Positions 34,318-41,659 of a stretch of 49,150 bases of DNA are shown in pieces. The notes below the pieces were generated by a model, which ran no database searches, had not been told where the DNA came from, and was given only the letters and a program-made list of their open reading frames with translations. Positions within the stretch are counted from its first letter, which is position 1. Every line of letters starts with the position of its first letter. Source of the stretch: an uncultured Oscillibacter sp. (GTDB taxonomy: Bacteria > Bacillota > Clostridia > Oscillospirales > Oscillospiraceae); the NCBI GenBank assembly GCA_910589315.1, contig CAJUTB010000021.1:1-49150 (forward strand), read 5' to 3'. Position numbers and translations under genes: made by a program.

Positions 34318-34346
34318 TTTACACTGCGGCAAAAATCGAGTATACT
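34318..34346 (+). promoter_or_regulatory. Sigma-A promoter of the IreB gene
   Basis: TTTACA (34318-34323), 17 bp, TATACT (34341-34346), about 38 bp before the start codon. Confidence 0.82.
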
Positions 34347-34383
34347 AGACCGTAGAATGCTGAGAAAGGCAGGTGGTGTTCGG

Positions 34384-34629
34384 ATGGACGATTTCACCAG
34401 GAAGTTTAGCCTCGCAATGGAAAAGGATGCGGAGATTCACCAGATTCTCTCCACCGTCTATCGGGCCTTGGAGGAAAAGGGCTATAACCCGATCAATCAG
34501 ATCGTGGGCTATATCCTGTCCGAAGACCCCACCTATATCACGAACCACAACAGTGCGCGGACGCTGATTCGCAAGATCGACCGAGACGAATTGTTACAAG
34601 TGCTGGTGCGGAAATATCTGGGTCAGTAA
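34384..34629 (+). CDS. IreB family regulatory phosphoprotein
   Basis: An 81-residue protein of the UPF0297/IreB family. The sequence MDDFTRKFSLAMEKDAEIHQILSTVYRALEEKGYNPINQIVGYILSEDPTYITNHNSARTLI is an unmistakable match. In Enterococcus, IreB is phosphorylated by the PASTA kinase IreK on N-terminal threonines and limits cephalosporin resistance. The matching Thr here is Thr5; an adjacent second one is absent. In most Firmicutes the gene is followed by ruvX (yrrK); here it is single, with its own promoter and terminator. ATG 34384 is chosen from the family start; a TTG/ATG frame from 34357 is unlikely. Confidence 0.93.
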   Translation: MDDFTRKFSLAMEKDAEIHQILSTVYRALEEKGYNPINQIVGYILSEDPTYITNHNSARTLIRKIDRDELLQVLVRKYLGQ

Positions 34630-34665
34630 CAAAATAGTTACAGAGTTGTATTCCTTTTCAAAGAC

Positions 34666-34726
34666 AAACCGGCGGGAATCCGTCCCGCGCCAGAGGGCGC
34701 GAAGATGGGTTTTCGCCGGTTTTTTG
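34666..34726 (+). terminator. Terminator after the IreB gene
   Basis: AAACCGGCG (34666-34674) pairs with CGCCGGTTT (34714-34722), enclosing a smaller G/C hairpin, and is followed by TTTT. Confidence 0.75.
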
Positions 34727-34791
34727 TGCGTTTTTGTATAGAGCGGTGAAAAAAACAGGAATTTTTCCATGAAAATGACCAATGGATTTTG

Positions 34792-34820
34792 TTGACAAAA
34801 GGTTAAAAAGATGTTACAAT
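34792..34820 (+). promoter_or_regulatory. Strong sigma-A promoter of the 34850 gene
   Basis: TTGACA (34792-34797), 17 bp, TACAAT (34815-34820). The start codon follows 30 bp later. Confidence 0.88.
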
Positions 34821-34849
34821 TTGGTTACAAACTTCAAGGGAGGGTTTTC

Positions 34850-35155
34850 ATGGCTGGAAGCAAAAACGGTAAATCTGAAGGTCTTGTCTATCGAGGCCAT
34901 CCGCTCCGCCGGGCAGGCAATATCATTTATTACGGAACGATGGCAGAGAAATATATCATTATGATGCAGGTTCTGGAAACCAAAAAGGTGCAGGATCTGG
35001 AACTTGCAACGAAGGTTTCCATTCAATTGCAGCTGACGGACCCGGAACTTCGTTCCCGGGAACGCATTGTGAAAAAGGGCGAAAAGGACAGCCTGTATGC
35101 CGCGATGGATTTTGCGGAAGTGTGGCTGAATCGGGCGTTGGCTGGAAAAGCGTAA
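34850..35155 (+). CDS. Conserved-looking small protein, unknown
   Basis: A 101-residue basic protein without membrane segments. Visible features are a lysine-rich start MAGSKNGKSEG, the block YRGHPLRRAGNIIYYGTMAEKYIIMMQVLETK, and a C-terminal LYAAMDFAEVWLNRALAGKA helix. I do not recognise a characterised family. AAGGGAGGG precedes ATG 34850, and a near-consensus promoter predicts high expression. The secreted endopeptidase gene follows 45 bp later in the same direction, so the two may be co-transcribed. Confidence 0.75.
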   Translation: MAGSKNGKSEGLVYRGHPLRRAGNIIYYGTMAEKYIIMMQVLETKKVQDLELATKVSIQLQLTDPELRSRERIVKKGEKDSLYAAMDFAEVWLNRALAGKA

Positions 35156-35200
35156 GGCCCGCCCCTACATACAAATGATTTGGAAAGGATGTACATACCA

Positions 35201-36103
35201 ATGATACGTTTTACAGGAAAGACCGCGAAATTTGTGGTGGTTTTCACCATTACCATGCTGCTTTTGACCGTTTCTGCCTTTGCGGCGGAAGGCGAGATCG
35301 CCGTTTCCACCGGCACGACGACCGGCGCGGGCCTGCGGGTGCGGTCGGAACCCACGACCGAGGCTTCCGTAGTGACGCGGCTGGAAAAGGGCGTGACCGT
35401 AGCTGTCCTGGAAGGCTCCACTGAAGGCTGGTACGCGGTTTCCTATAACGGCAAGACTGGTTTTGTTTCCGCAGAATATCTGGAAGTGAACGAGGGTACG
35501 GAGTGCAAGAGCTATGGCCGCGTGAATGGCCAGGGCGTGAACCTTCGGGACAGCGCGTCTACTGAGGGCGCGGTGGCCGCTTCTCTGAACGAGGGCGATG
35601 TGATGGATGTCACCGGCCTGGTGGACGGCTGGTACAGCGTGACTTCCGATACATATGGCAGCGGCTACGTCCGCAGCGATTTCCTGGATCTGACCAATTC
35701 CAAGTCCAGCGGCGGCAACAGCGGTATTGTGGATATTGCTAACCAATATCTGGGCGTGCGTTATGTTTATGGCGGCGCATCCCCCAGCGGTTTTGACTGC
35801 TCCGGTTTCACTATGTATGTGTACAAAAAGGCCGGTTATTCTCTGCCCCACAGCGCGACGAGCCAGTGGCAGAGCGGTCTGGGCACGCGGGTGTACAGCA
35901 TGAGCGAGCTTCAGCCCGGCGATCTGGTGTTCTTCAACGATCCCGCCCGTAATGCAGGCAAGGCGTGCTCTCATGTTGGTATTTATGCGGGCAACGGCCA
36001 GCTTATTCATTCGTCTTCCACCCGCAGCAAGGGCGTCATTTACAGCGATTTGGCGACTGCCTATTATACCCAGTTCTTTGTAGGCGGCATCCATGTTGGC
36101 TGA
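35201..36103 (+). CDS. Secreted SH3-NlpC/P60 peptidoglycan endopeptidase
   Basis: A 300-residue cell-wall hydrolase that cleaves stem peptides. A Sec signal peptide (about 1-30) ends in SAFAA. Two bacterial SH3 domains follow (about 42-100 and 105-165; GLRVRSEPTTEASVVTRLEKG and NLRDSASTEGAVAASLNEG), then an NlpC/P60 domain (about 178-300). The catalytic Cys lies in GFDCSGF, the His in CSHVGIYAG, and the third polar residue in LIHSSS. ATG 35201 is chosen for the signal peptide; a TTG at 35180 would add seven residues. It is followed by a terminator. Confidence 0.93.
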   Translation: MIRFTGKTAKFVVVFTITMLLLTVSAFAAEGEIAVSTGTTTGAGLRVRSEPTTEASVVTRLEKGVTVAVLEGSTEGWYAVSYNGKTGFVSAEYLEVNEGTECKSYGRVNGQGVNLRDSASTEGAVAASLNEGDVMDVTGLVDGWYSVTSDTYGSGYVRSDFLDLTNSKSSGGNSGIVDIANQYLGVRYVYGGASPSGFDCSGFTMYVYKKAGYSLPHSATSQWQSGLGTRVYSMSELQPGDLVFFNDPARNAGKACSHVGIYAGNGQLIHSSSTRSKGVIYSDLATAYYTQFFVGGIHVG

Positions 36104-36120
36104 TTGAATTGTGAAATGAA

Positions 36121-36154
36121 AACAGGCGTGTAAGTTTTACGCGCCTGTTTTTTT
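36121..36154 (+). terminator. Terminator after the NlpC/P60 gene
   Basis: AACAGGCGTGTAA (36121-36133) pairs with TTACGCGCCTGTT (36137-36149) with one G-T pair, followed by TTTTTT. Confidence 0.85.
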
Positions 36155-36212
36155 GCGTTTGGTTTTTGCAAAGAGGAAAGTAGCGGAAAAATCCGCAGTT
36201 TGTAAAAAAGTG

Positions 36213-36234
36213 CCCGCAACCGGACGGTTGCGGG
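36213..36234. promoter_or_regulatory. Palindrome upstream of the XRE membrane regulator
   Basis: CCCGCAACCG and CGGTTGCGGG form a perfect 10-bp inverted repeat with a 2-bp centre. A possible -10 box TATACT is at 36267-36272, and another GCAACC occurs at 36248-36253. It is a candidate operator for the XRE protein encoded at 36301. Confidence 0.4.
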
Positions 36235-36300
36235 GTTGGTTGGTGGAAGCAACCGGCGCAACCTGTTATACTGGGTCCAAAACAAAGGAGGAATGATAGT

Positions 36301-37014
36301 ATGAGCGTTGCAGAAACAATCAAGGCGGCCCGGGAGGCACTGGGGATGACACAGGAGGATTTGGCGGAGAAATTGGAGGTCAGCCGCCAGGCGGTGTCGA
36401 AGTGGGAGCTGGGGGCGTCGGTTCCCAGTCCGGAAAATCTGGAACTTCTGGCAAATGTGCTGCGTGTGGTTTTCCCAGAGGAGGAATGTAAGAAAGAGGA
36501 GGAATGTAAGAAAGAGGAGGAATGTAAGAAAAAGGAATGTAAGAAAGGGGAAAAACCATTTCGCTGGAAAGATGCTTGGATTATTTTGGGGATTTTACTG
36601 CTGGCGGCGTTTTTGTCTATTGGTATGTATTGGGCAATCAATGGGGAGAGTTCCTCGAATACTCCCGCTTTGACCGGCGTTTATTGGTTTACGGAAGATG
36701 GAACGACTTTGCGTCCGGATTTAGGGGATGGATGGTGTAGTTTTGAGGTTGGCTCGCGGGTGTTGCTTGTGACAACATTTGAAAACGGCGAAGAAATAAC
36801 GGTAAATGCGGTAGCCATTTACCTAACGCCCACTGGAACGGAGACCTTTGATCAGCGGGAACAGCTGGCGGTACAGGGCGTACCGGACGGCAGGGAGTTT
36901 GCTTTGTTTGCGCTGGATATTCCAGAGGGTTTGATGGGACATTTGGAGATCGTGCTGGAATGTTCCGGGGGAGAGTCCGTTGATAAAATGGTGAATATTA
37001 CATCTGTTTCTTAA
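36301..37014 (+). CDS. XRE-family HTH membrane protein with ECKKE repeats
   Basis: A 237-residue protein. Residues 1-58 are an XRE helix-turn-helix (MTQEDLAEKLEVSRQAVSKWELGASVPSPENLELLA). Residues about 59-85 are a low-complexity Glu-Cys-Lys stretch encoded by an 18-bp tandem repeat. A transmembrane segment spans about 91-112 (WIILGILLLAAFLSIGMYWAI). The remaining 125 residues form an extracytoplasmic beta-rich domain of no recognised family. HTH-TM proteins of this layout are common in Clostridia and are thought to sense envelope or extracellular signals. AAAGGAGGAATGATAGT precedes the ATG. Target genes are unknown. Confidence 0.8.
   Translation: MSVAETIKAAREALGMTQEDLAEKLEVSRQAVSKWELGASVPSPENLELLANVLRVVFPEEECKKEEECKKEEECKKKECKKGEKPFRWKDAWIILGILLLAAFLSIGMYWAINGESSSNTPALTGVYWFTEDGTTLRPDLGDGWCSFEVGSRVLLVTTFENGEEITVNAVAIYLTPTGTETFDQREQLAVQGVPDGREFALFALDIPEGLMGHLEIVLECSGGESVDKMVNITSVS
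36481..36549 (+). repeat. 18-bp in-frame tandem repeat
   Basis: Unit GAGGAATGTAAGAAAGAG occurs at 36481-36498, 36499-36516 and 36517-36534 (one base changed), then a partial unit starting GAATGTAAGAAAGG. It encodes EECKKE repeats in the cytoplasmic linker of the XRE membrane protein. The length could vary by slipped-strand replication without a frameshift. Confidence 0.9.
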
Positions 37015-37023
37015 AAGCTATGG

Positions 37024-37063
37024 AAAAGTGGAGAGCCTTGGGTTCCAAGGTTCTCCACTTTTT
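37024..37063 (+). terminator. Terminator after the XRE membrane protein gene
   Basis: AAAAGTGGAGAGCCTTGG (37024-37041) pairs with CCAAGGTTCTCCACTTTT (37045-37062) with one G-T pair, followed by a T tract. Confidence 0.85.
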
Positions 37064-37124
37064 GTATTAACTAATAGAAAATATACAAAATGTAATTGCA
37101 AGAAAATGACGGTTGAATGAAACG

Positions 37125-37380
37125 TGCGGGCACAGAGGCCCGCCCCACAAGCGTTCATGCAGCGGCAGCGGAATTAGACGCAGAGGCAAGTCGATTTGGA
37201 CTTCCCGTTTACAGAAGTGCCAGCTAAAGTCTTGCACCGCACCTGACAAACGCTCTTTTCTTTTGGACCGTGAACGGCCCGTTTTCTTTTCTCTCGCCAG
37301 AGAAAAGAAAATGGGGGGTTCAATTTGGACCAGCCATTGCAAATGGCTGATTTGCCCCCGCGCCGCAAGGCGCGACTACC
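37125..37380 (+). repeat. Dispersed multi-hairpin repeat, copy A
   Basis: A non-coding element of about 255 bp between the convergent XRE and U32 genes. It closely matches the reverse complement of 41660-41962 and the direct sequence at 49025-49150. Visible hairpins in order: GCGGGC/GCCCGC near the start, the near-palindrome GGACCGTGAACGGCCC, TTTTCTTTTCTCT (37282-37294) with its complement (37299-37311), AGCCATTGCAAATGGCT and CGCGCCGCAAGGCGCG. No convincing gene, terminal inverted repeat of a transposon or target duplication was seen. Confidence 0.9.
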
Positions 37381-37394
37381 AGTGGAAAATAAAA

Positions 37395-38609
37395 TTATCT
37401 GGCAGATAATTCAACAGCCCTGCGTAGCAGCGTCCATGCGGGTACCGGCTGGGGAAGGCGCATTTTGAACAGCATTTGCGGCGTCCGCGGTTCCGCCAGC
37501 GGCGAGCCGTCCAGATCATACATCTCCGGTGCAGTCAGCGCGAGAGGCCGCAGGTCTGGCCCTACCAGCTCCACAGCATCCCCTACGCGAAACTTGTTCC
37601 GCAGAGACAGTACCGCATTTCCAGAAGCGTCGCACTCCGTCACCACGGCGGCTACCTGCCATTCCCGAATATAACGGGAATTGTCATAATACTGCCCAGG
37701 CTCTCCATAGAAAAAGCCCGTGGCATAAGGACGGTGACTGACGTGCTCCACCTCGTCCCGCCAAACAGGGTCCAGAGGACGCCCCTCCGCCGCGGCGTCC
37801 AAACAGTGGCGGTAAGCCCCTGTAACAACCGCCGCATAATAAGCGGATTTGGCCCGGCCCTCAATTTTCAGACTGTCCAGCCCCAGAAGATCCGGCAGGT
37901 GGTCGATCATGCACATATCCCGGGAGTTCATAATATAACTGCCAAAATCGTCTTCCTCAATTGGAAAATACTCGCCGGGCCGCTTTTCCTCCATCAAAGC
38001 ATACCGGTAACGGCAGGGCTGGGCACATGCGCCGCGGCTGGAGTCCCGACCGGTCATATAGTTGCTCAAAAGACACCGCCCAGAGTAACTCACGCACATC
38101 GCCCCATGGACAAAGGCTTCCATCTGCAAGCCGGAGGGGGTTTTTGCCCGAATGGTTTGAATTTCCTCCAGACTCAATTCCCGGGCAAGTATTATACGCG
38201 CAGCCCCTGCGTCGTACCAAGCCCGTGCGGCCTGATAGTTCGTAATCCCGGCCTGGGTGGAAATATGACGCTCCACATGAGGCGCATGTCTGCCCGCCAG
38301 CACAAAGGCTCCCAGGTCCGCTATGATCACCGCGTCTACGCCGGCGTCTTCCAGCAATTCCAGGTAGCCGGGGAGCTGATCCGCTTCGTTGTTCCGGGGC
38401 ATGGTGTTCACCGTACAGTGAACCCGCACGCCCCGTCCATGGGCAAAAGCCACCGCTTCCCGCAGCTCCTCCGGCGTAAAATTCCCGGCAAAGGCCCGCA
38501 TTCCAAAGCTGGACCCAGCCAGATATACGGCATCCGCGCCGTAAAGCACGGCCATGCGGAGGCGTTCCATATCGCCCGCCGGGGCGAGCAGTTCCGGTTT
38601 AGTTCCCAT
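37395..38609 (-). CDS. U32 family peptidase-like protein (TrhP/YegQ/RlhA type)
   Basis: A 404-residue protein of the U32 family. These proteins were first called collagenase-like peptidases; several are now known to act in tRNA or rRNA hydroxylation. The family stretch ELLAPAGDMERLRMAVLYGADAVYLAG is at the N-terminus. The cysteine-rich active region MEAFVHGAMCVSYSGRCLLSNYMTGRDSSRGACAQPCRYRY lies near residue 160-200, with Cys probably holding an iron-sulfur cluster. A short C-terminal beta domain follows. ATG 38609 overlaps the end of mltG by 11 bp and has only a weak ribosome site, suggesting coupling to mltG. Confidence 0.9.
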   Translation of the reverse strand: MGTKPELLAPAGDMERLRMAVLYGADAVYLAGSSFGMRAFAGNFTPEELREAVAFAHGRGVRVHCTVNTMPRNNEADQLPGYLELLEDAGVDAVIIADLGAFVLAGRHAPHVERHISTQAGITNYQAARAWYDAGAARIILARELSLEEIQTIRAKTPSGLQMEAFVHGAMCVSYSGRCLLSNYMTGRDSSRGACAQPCRYRYALMEEKRPGEYFPIEEDDFGSYIMNSRDMCMIDHLPDLLGLDSLKIEGRAKSAYYAAVVTGAYRHCLDAAAEGRPLDPVWRDEVEHVSHRPYATGFFYGEPGQYYDNSRYIREWQVAAVVTECDASGNAVLSLRNKFRVGDAVELVGPDLRPLALTAPEMYDLDGSPLAEPRTPQMLFKMRLPQPVPAWTLLRRAVELSAR

Positions 38610-39768
38610 AATAATCACTGCTGTTGACGAAGTTGAGATGGTCGGTGTAATTGGTGAAGAAATGATGCTGTCCATCCTTGCCCAGAGCGTAGTAATAATA
38701 ATCCGTCGGCTCTGGGTCTAGGGCGGCCTCAATGGCCGCAAGGCCGGGATTGGCAATCGGCGTGGGCGGAAGCCCGGCCTTTTTATAAAGGTTATAGGGC
38801 GAATCCGACTGCTTGTCATTCTGGGTAATCGGCCCCTCATGATCTTCTGGCAGTCCGTAAAGCAGAGCCGCGTCCACTTGCAGCAGTCCGTAAGTGCCCG
38901 CCTTGTCGCCGGGACCGTCCAGACGGTTGTAAATCACAGAGGCAATCCGGCCCTGGTCGGAACCATCCGTCTCCTTTTCAATCAGAGAGGCGATGGTGAT
39001 GACTTTGTGAAGGTCATAGCCCCTTGCCTCCGCTGCGGCGAGAAGCTCGTCGTCCAGCTTGCTGTTGAAGTTGGAGATCAGGCGGTTGAGGGCGTTGGCG
39101 GGCTTTTCGTTGACATAGAAATCATAGGTGTCCGGGAATAGATAGCCCTCCAAACGGCTGGGGTCTTCGGACTCGTTGTCGATGAAGCTGTAATCAAAAT
39201 CGGCGGTTTTGGCGGCTTCCAGCAGAGCGGTTTGTGTGTTGACGCCGTTTTTTGCCAGCAAAGAGATGGTCTGTGCAACGGTATAGCCCTCGGGAATGGT
39301 CACGCGGACGGTGTCTTCGTTCATACTGCCGGAGCTGCTGTGCATTCCGGCAATGAGAGCATGGTAATCCATATCGTTGTTGAGCGTATAGGAGCCAATG
39401 CCAATTTCCTCGTCGGCGTGGGCGAAATTGGCGTAGAGGCGGAAGAACCAGGGGTAGTCAATCAAACCGGCCTCGCCCAGCTTGTCGGAAATGGAGTGGA
39501 TGGTGTCCTCTGCCGTGACCTGAATGGTGATTCCTTCGCTTGCTTTTTGCTGGCCGTTGTTCAGGGAGCAGAAATCGGAAAACAACAGCCAGCCGATTTC
39601 CGCCAGAAGCGCGGAAGCCAGCAGGACGAACAGAATATGGAGAATGAGCTTCAGGAAAAAGAACGCGGCGCGGTGGCGTTTGCGCCGGGGCCGCCTCTGG
39701 GGGGGCTGGGCGCGGCGGACCTGTTCTTTATCCCAGCTGGCGGTATCGCCGTTTCGATGGTCAGCCAT
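38599..39768 (-). CDS. mltG: Endolytic transglycosylase MltG
   Basis: Cuts nascent glycan strands at the membrane and so sets their length. The 389-residue protein has a basic cytoplasmic start, one membrane segment (about 36-62), a LysM-like or linker region and the YceG/MltG catalytic domain. The catalytic glutamate lies in VITIASLIEKETDGSDQGRIASVIYNRL. The C-terminal signature LPPTPIANPGLAAIEAAL is intact. GGAGG lies 7 nt before ATG 39768. It is followed by the overlapping U32 gene. It fits the wall-synthesis theme of the window. Confidence 0.95.
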   Translation of the reverse strand: MADHRNGDTASWDKEQVRRAQPPQRRPRRKRHRAAFFFLKLILHILFVLLASALLAEIGWLLFSDFCSLNNGQQKASEGITIQVTAEDTIHSISDKLGEAGLIDYPWFFRLYANFAHADEEIGIGSYTLNNDMDYHALIAGMHSSSGSMNEDTVRVTIPEGYTVAQTISLLAKNGVNTQTALLEAAKTADFDYSFIDNESEDPSRLEGYLFPDTYDFYVNEKPANALNRLISNFNSKLDDELLAAAEARGYDLHKVITIASLIEKETDGSDQGRIASVIYNRLDGPGDKAGTYGLLQVDAALLYGLPEDHEGPITQNDKQSDSPYNLYKKAGLPPTPIANPGLAAIEAALDPEPTDYYYYALGKDGQHHFFTNYTDHLNFVNSSDYYGN

Positions 39769-39892
39769 GAGAAAACCTCCTTGTGTCTTGCGGGGTCCTG
39801 AAAAAAGGACGGGGCTGTTTGGAAGCGGCCAAGCTCCAAAGCGGAACCAGGCGCATAGAATGGGTTACATCAAAGCAAGAGGTGACATATTT

Positions 39893-40111
39893 ATGTGGTT
39901 CAACAATGGTAACAACGAAAACTCCTGCCTGTGGATTATCCTGATCATTATTCTGCTGTGCTGCTGCTGTGGCGGCGGCTGCGGAAACGGGAACGGAAGC
40001 GGCAACAATTGCTGTTGCTGCTGCGGCGGCGGAAACAACTGCGGCTGCGGCTGCGGTTGTAACTGCAATTGCAACTGCAACTGCGGCTGCAACAACGACA
40101 GCTGCTGCTGA
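39893..40111 (+). CDS. Cysteine/glycine/asparagine-rich single-pass mini-protein
   Basis: A 72-residue protein with 22 cysteines (30%). Residues 1-12 are polar, 13-22 are a hydrophobic run (LWIILIIILL), and the rest is low-complexity: CCCC, GGGCG, a second five-cysteine run, then CG and CN dipeptides ending NNDSCC. AGAGGTG lies 8-12 nt before the ATG, and a terminator-like hairpin follows. The hydrophobic part could insert in the membrane and expose the Cys-rich tail; metal binding or disulfide cross-linking are possible. An ATG at 39860 would add 11 residues. No family recognised; small Cys-rich proteins are easily overpredicted, but the ribosome site and the clean frame support it. Confidence 0.6.
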   Translation: MWFNNGNNENSCLWIILIIILLCCCCGGGCGNGNGSGNNCCCCCGGGNNCGCGCGCNCNCNCNCGCNNDSCC

Positions 40112-40123
40112 GGCGCAGGAGGG

Positions 40124-40154
40124 GAAGTGGGACGCGAAAGCGTCCCGCTTCTTT
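40124..40154 (+). terminator. Terminator after the Cys-rich mini-gene
   Basis: GAAGTGGGACGC (40124-40135) pairs with GCGTCCCGCTTC (40140-40151) with one G-T pair and a GAAA loop. The T tract is short (TTT). It lies between this gene and the convergent tmk gene. Confidence 0.55.
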
Positions 40155-40159
40155 CGCCG

Positions 40160-40837
40160 TTACAGGGACAGGCCAAGAAGGTTTCCGGCGATTGCGGCGA
40201 CCTGCCGGTGAATGTCCTCCGGGGAGCGGGGCGCGTCTCCGGCGGCACAGTCCACAACCGTCCAGCCGTATTGACGGACGATTTCCCGCGCGGTTTCCCG
40301 GCAGCGGCGGAGGTATCCGCCGTCCTGCTCGTGGATATCGGCGGCGGAACCGGTGGATGCTTCCCGGTGGCGGAGCATTTTTTCGGAAACTGCGCTGGGC
40401 ATGTCCAGATAAAGCACCAGATCCGGCACGGGAAGACCCAGACGGTGGTATTCAAGGTCAAAGAGCCAGTCCAGATATTCGCGCCGTTCCGCCTCGGGCA
40501 GCTTGGGGGCCTGGTGGACGGCGTTGGAGGTGGTGTAGCGGTTTGCGACGAGAATGCCGCCTGCTTCGTAGAAGCCGCCCCAGTCTTCTTTGTAGGAGGC
40601 GAAGCGGTCGACGGCAAAGAAGGTGGAGGAGGCGTAGGCGTTCACGTCTCCGGGACGGTTTCCCAGTGCGCCGTGAAGGTAGCGGTCGACGGGGACGGCA
40701 AAGGGGTTGCCGTAGCGGGGGAAGTCGATTTCCCGGCAGGCGAGGCCGAGCCTGGTCATGCGCTGAAAGAGCAGCTTGGCCTGGGTTGCCTTTCCGGAAC
40801 CGTCTGTGCCCTCAAATACAATCAGTTTACCCTTCAT
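40160..40837 (-). CDS. tmk: Thymidylate kinase
   Basis: Phosphorylates dTMP to dTDP for DNA synthesis. The 225-residue protein has the P-loop FEGTDGSGKATQ at residues 8-19, the TMP-binding DFPRYGNP, and ANRYTTSNAVHQ, which carries the Arg-Tyr of the family. The lid region is MLRHREASTGSAADIHEQD. Compared with the common DRY motif it has NRY, as in the Clostridial subgroup. The ATG overlaps the stop of the upstream glycosyltransferase gene by four bases. Confidence 0.94.
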   Translation of the reverse strand: MKGKLIVFEGTDGSGKATQAKLLFQRMTRLGLACREIDFPRYGNPFAVPVDRYLHGALGNRPGDVNAYASSTFFAVDRFASYKEDWGGFYEAGGILVANRYTTSNAVHQAPKLPEAERREYLDWLFDLEYHRLGLPVPDLVLYLDMPSAVSEKMLRHREASTGSAADIHEQDGGYLRRCRETAREIVRQYGWTVVDCAAGDAPRSPEDIHRQVAAIAGNLLGLSL

Positions 40838-41553
40838 TTTTTCTTTTTCTCCTGCTGGACGTGAATAAGAAATAGCGGCAGTTTCATCATGCGGCCCAAA
40901 CGGGAAGGCTCTTTACACAAGCGGTAAAACCATTCCAGGCCGTGATCCCGCCAGAATTTGGGGGCGCGTTTCACGGCGCCGGCGAAAACGTCCAGGCTTC
41001 CGCCCAGGCCGCAGAGCAGGTGCGCGCCGGTTTCCGGGCCATATTGCTCCATCCAGAATTCCTGTTTTGGCGCGCCCAGGCAGACAAATACCACATCTGC
41101 GCCGCTTGCGCGGATGGCCTCGACAATGGGGGCGTTGTCCTGGAAGTAGCCGTCGTGAGTTCCGGCGATTTTAAGGCCGAAATAGCGTTCTTTCAGGATT
41201 TTAGCGGCAGCGTCCGCAACGCCGGGCTTCGCGCCCAGAAGGTAGAGAGAGCGGCCTTGCTTTGCCATACGGGCCATGAGTCCGGCGGCGAATTCGATGC
41301 CGGGGAGCCGGTCCCGCAGTGGCGTGCCGAGCATGGCTGCGCCTTTGATGATGCCGACGCCGTCGGCAAGGACAAGGTCTGCGCCGTTGACGGCCCGCCG
41401 TGCCGCCGGGTTTTCCCGGCAGAGTTCTACGATTTCGGGGTTTGGGGTAGCGACATAGTGTGTCCCTGGGCTGTCCAGGAAGGCCATGCCTTGTTCCAGC
41501 GCCTCGGCCATTGTCAAGTTATCGAAGCCTACTCCAAGAACGTCTACTCGCAC
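40834..41553 (-). CDS. WecG/TagA/CpsF family glycosyltransferase
   Basis: A 239-residue cytoplasmic or membrane-peripheral GT26 enzyme. It probably adds a ManNAc-type sugar to a lipid-linked intermediate in wall teichoic acid or surface polysaccharide synthesis. The family hallmarks are THYVATPNPEIVELCRENP, GADLVLADGVGIIKGAAMLG and LYLLGAKPGVADAAAKIL, then GAPKQEFWM and GLGGSLDVFAGAVKRAP. GTG 41553, with GAGGTGG upstream, is the likely start. An open frame continues upstream into repeat copy B (to 41775) and would give a false N-terminus. It is coupled to tmk. No other teichoic acid genes are in the window. Confidence 0.92.
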   Translation of the reverse strand: MRVDVLGVGFDNLTMAEALEQGMAFLDSPGTHYVATPNPEIVELCRENPAARRAVNGADLVLADGVGIIKGAAMLGTPLRDRLPGIEFAAGLMARMAKQGRSLYLLGAKPGVADAAAKILKERYFGLKIAGTHDGYFQDNAPIVEAIRASGADVVFVCLGAPKQEFWMEQYGPETGAHLLCGLGGSLDVFAGAVKRAPKFWRDHGLEWFYRLCKEPSRLGRMMKLPLFLIHVQQEKKKK

Positions 41554-41659
41554 GAAACCACCTCTATGATTTACAAGATTCCCGCCTATCATAACACAAA
41601 AATCCATTTTTGTCCATGGTTCATTTCGGTGCCCAGGCGTATTGCCGCCCGGCAATGGG

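Noticed and set aside
36121..37063. CRISPR array or attachment site
   Set aside because: The only short regular repeats are the in-frame 18-bp units inside the XRE gene, without spacers; no cas or integrase gene is in the window.
37125..37380. Peptides encoded by the repeat (VFFSLAREKK and similar) as a small protein gene
   Set aside because: The frame differs between copies, there is no ribosome site, and the changes between copies preserve stems rather than codons.
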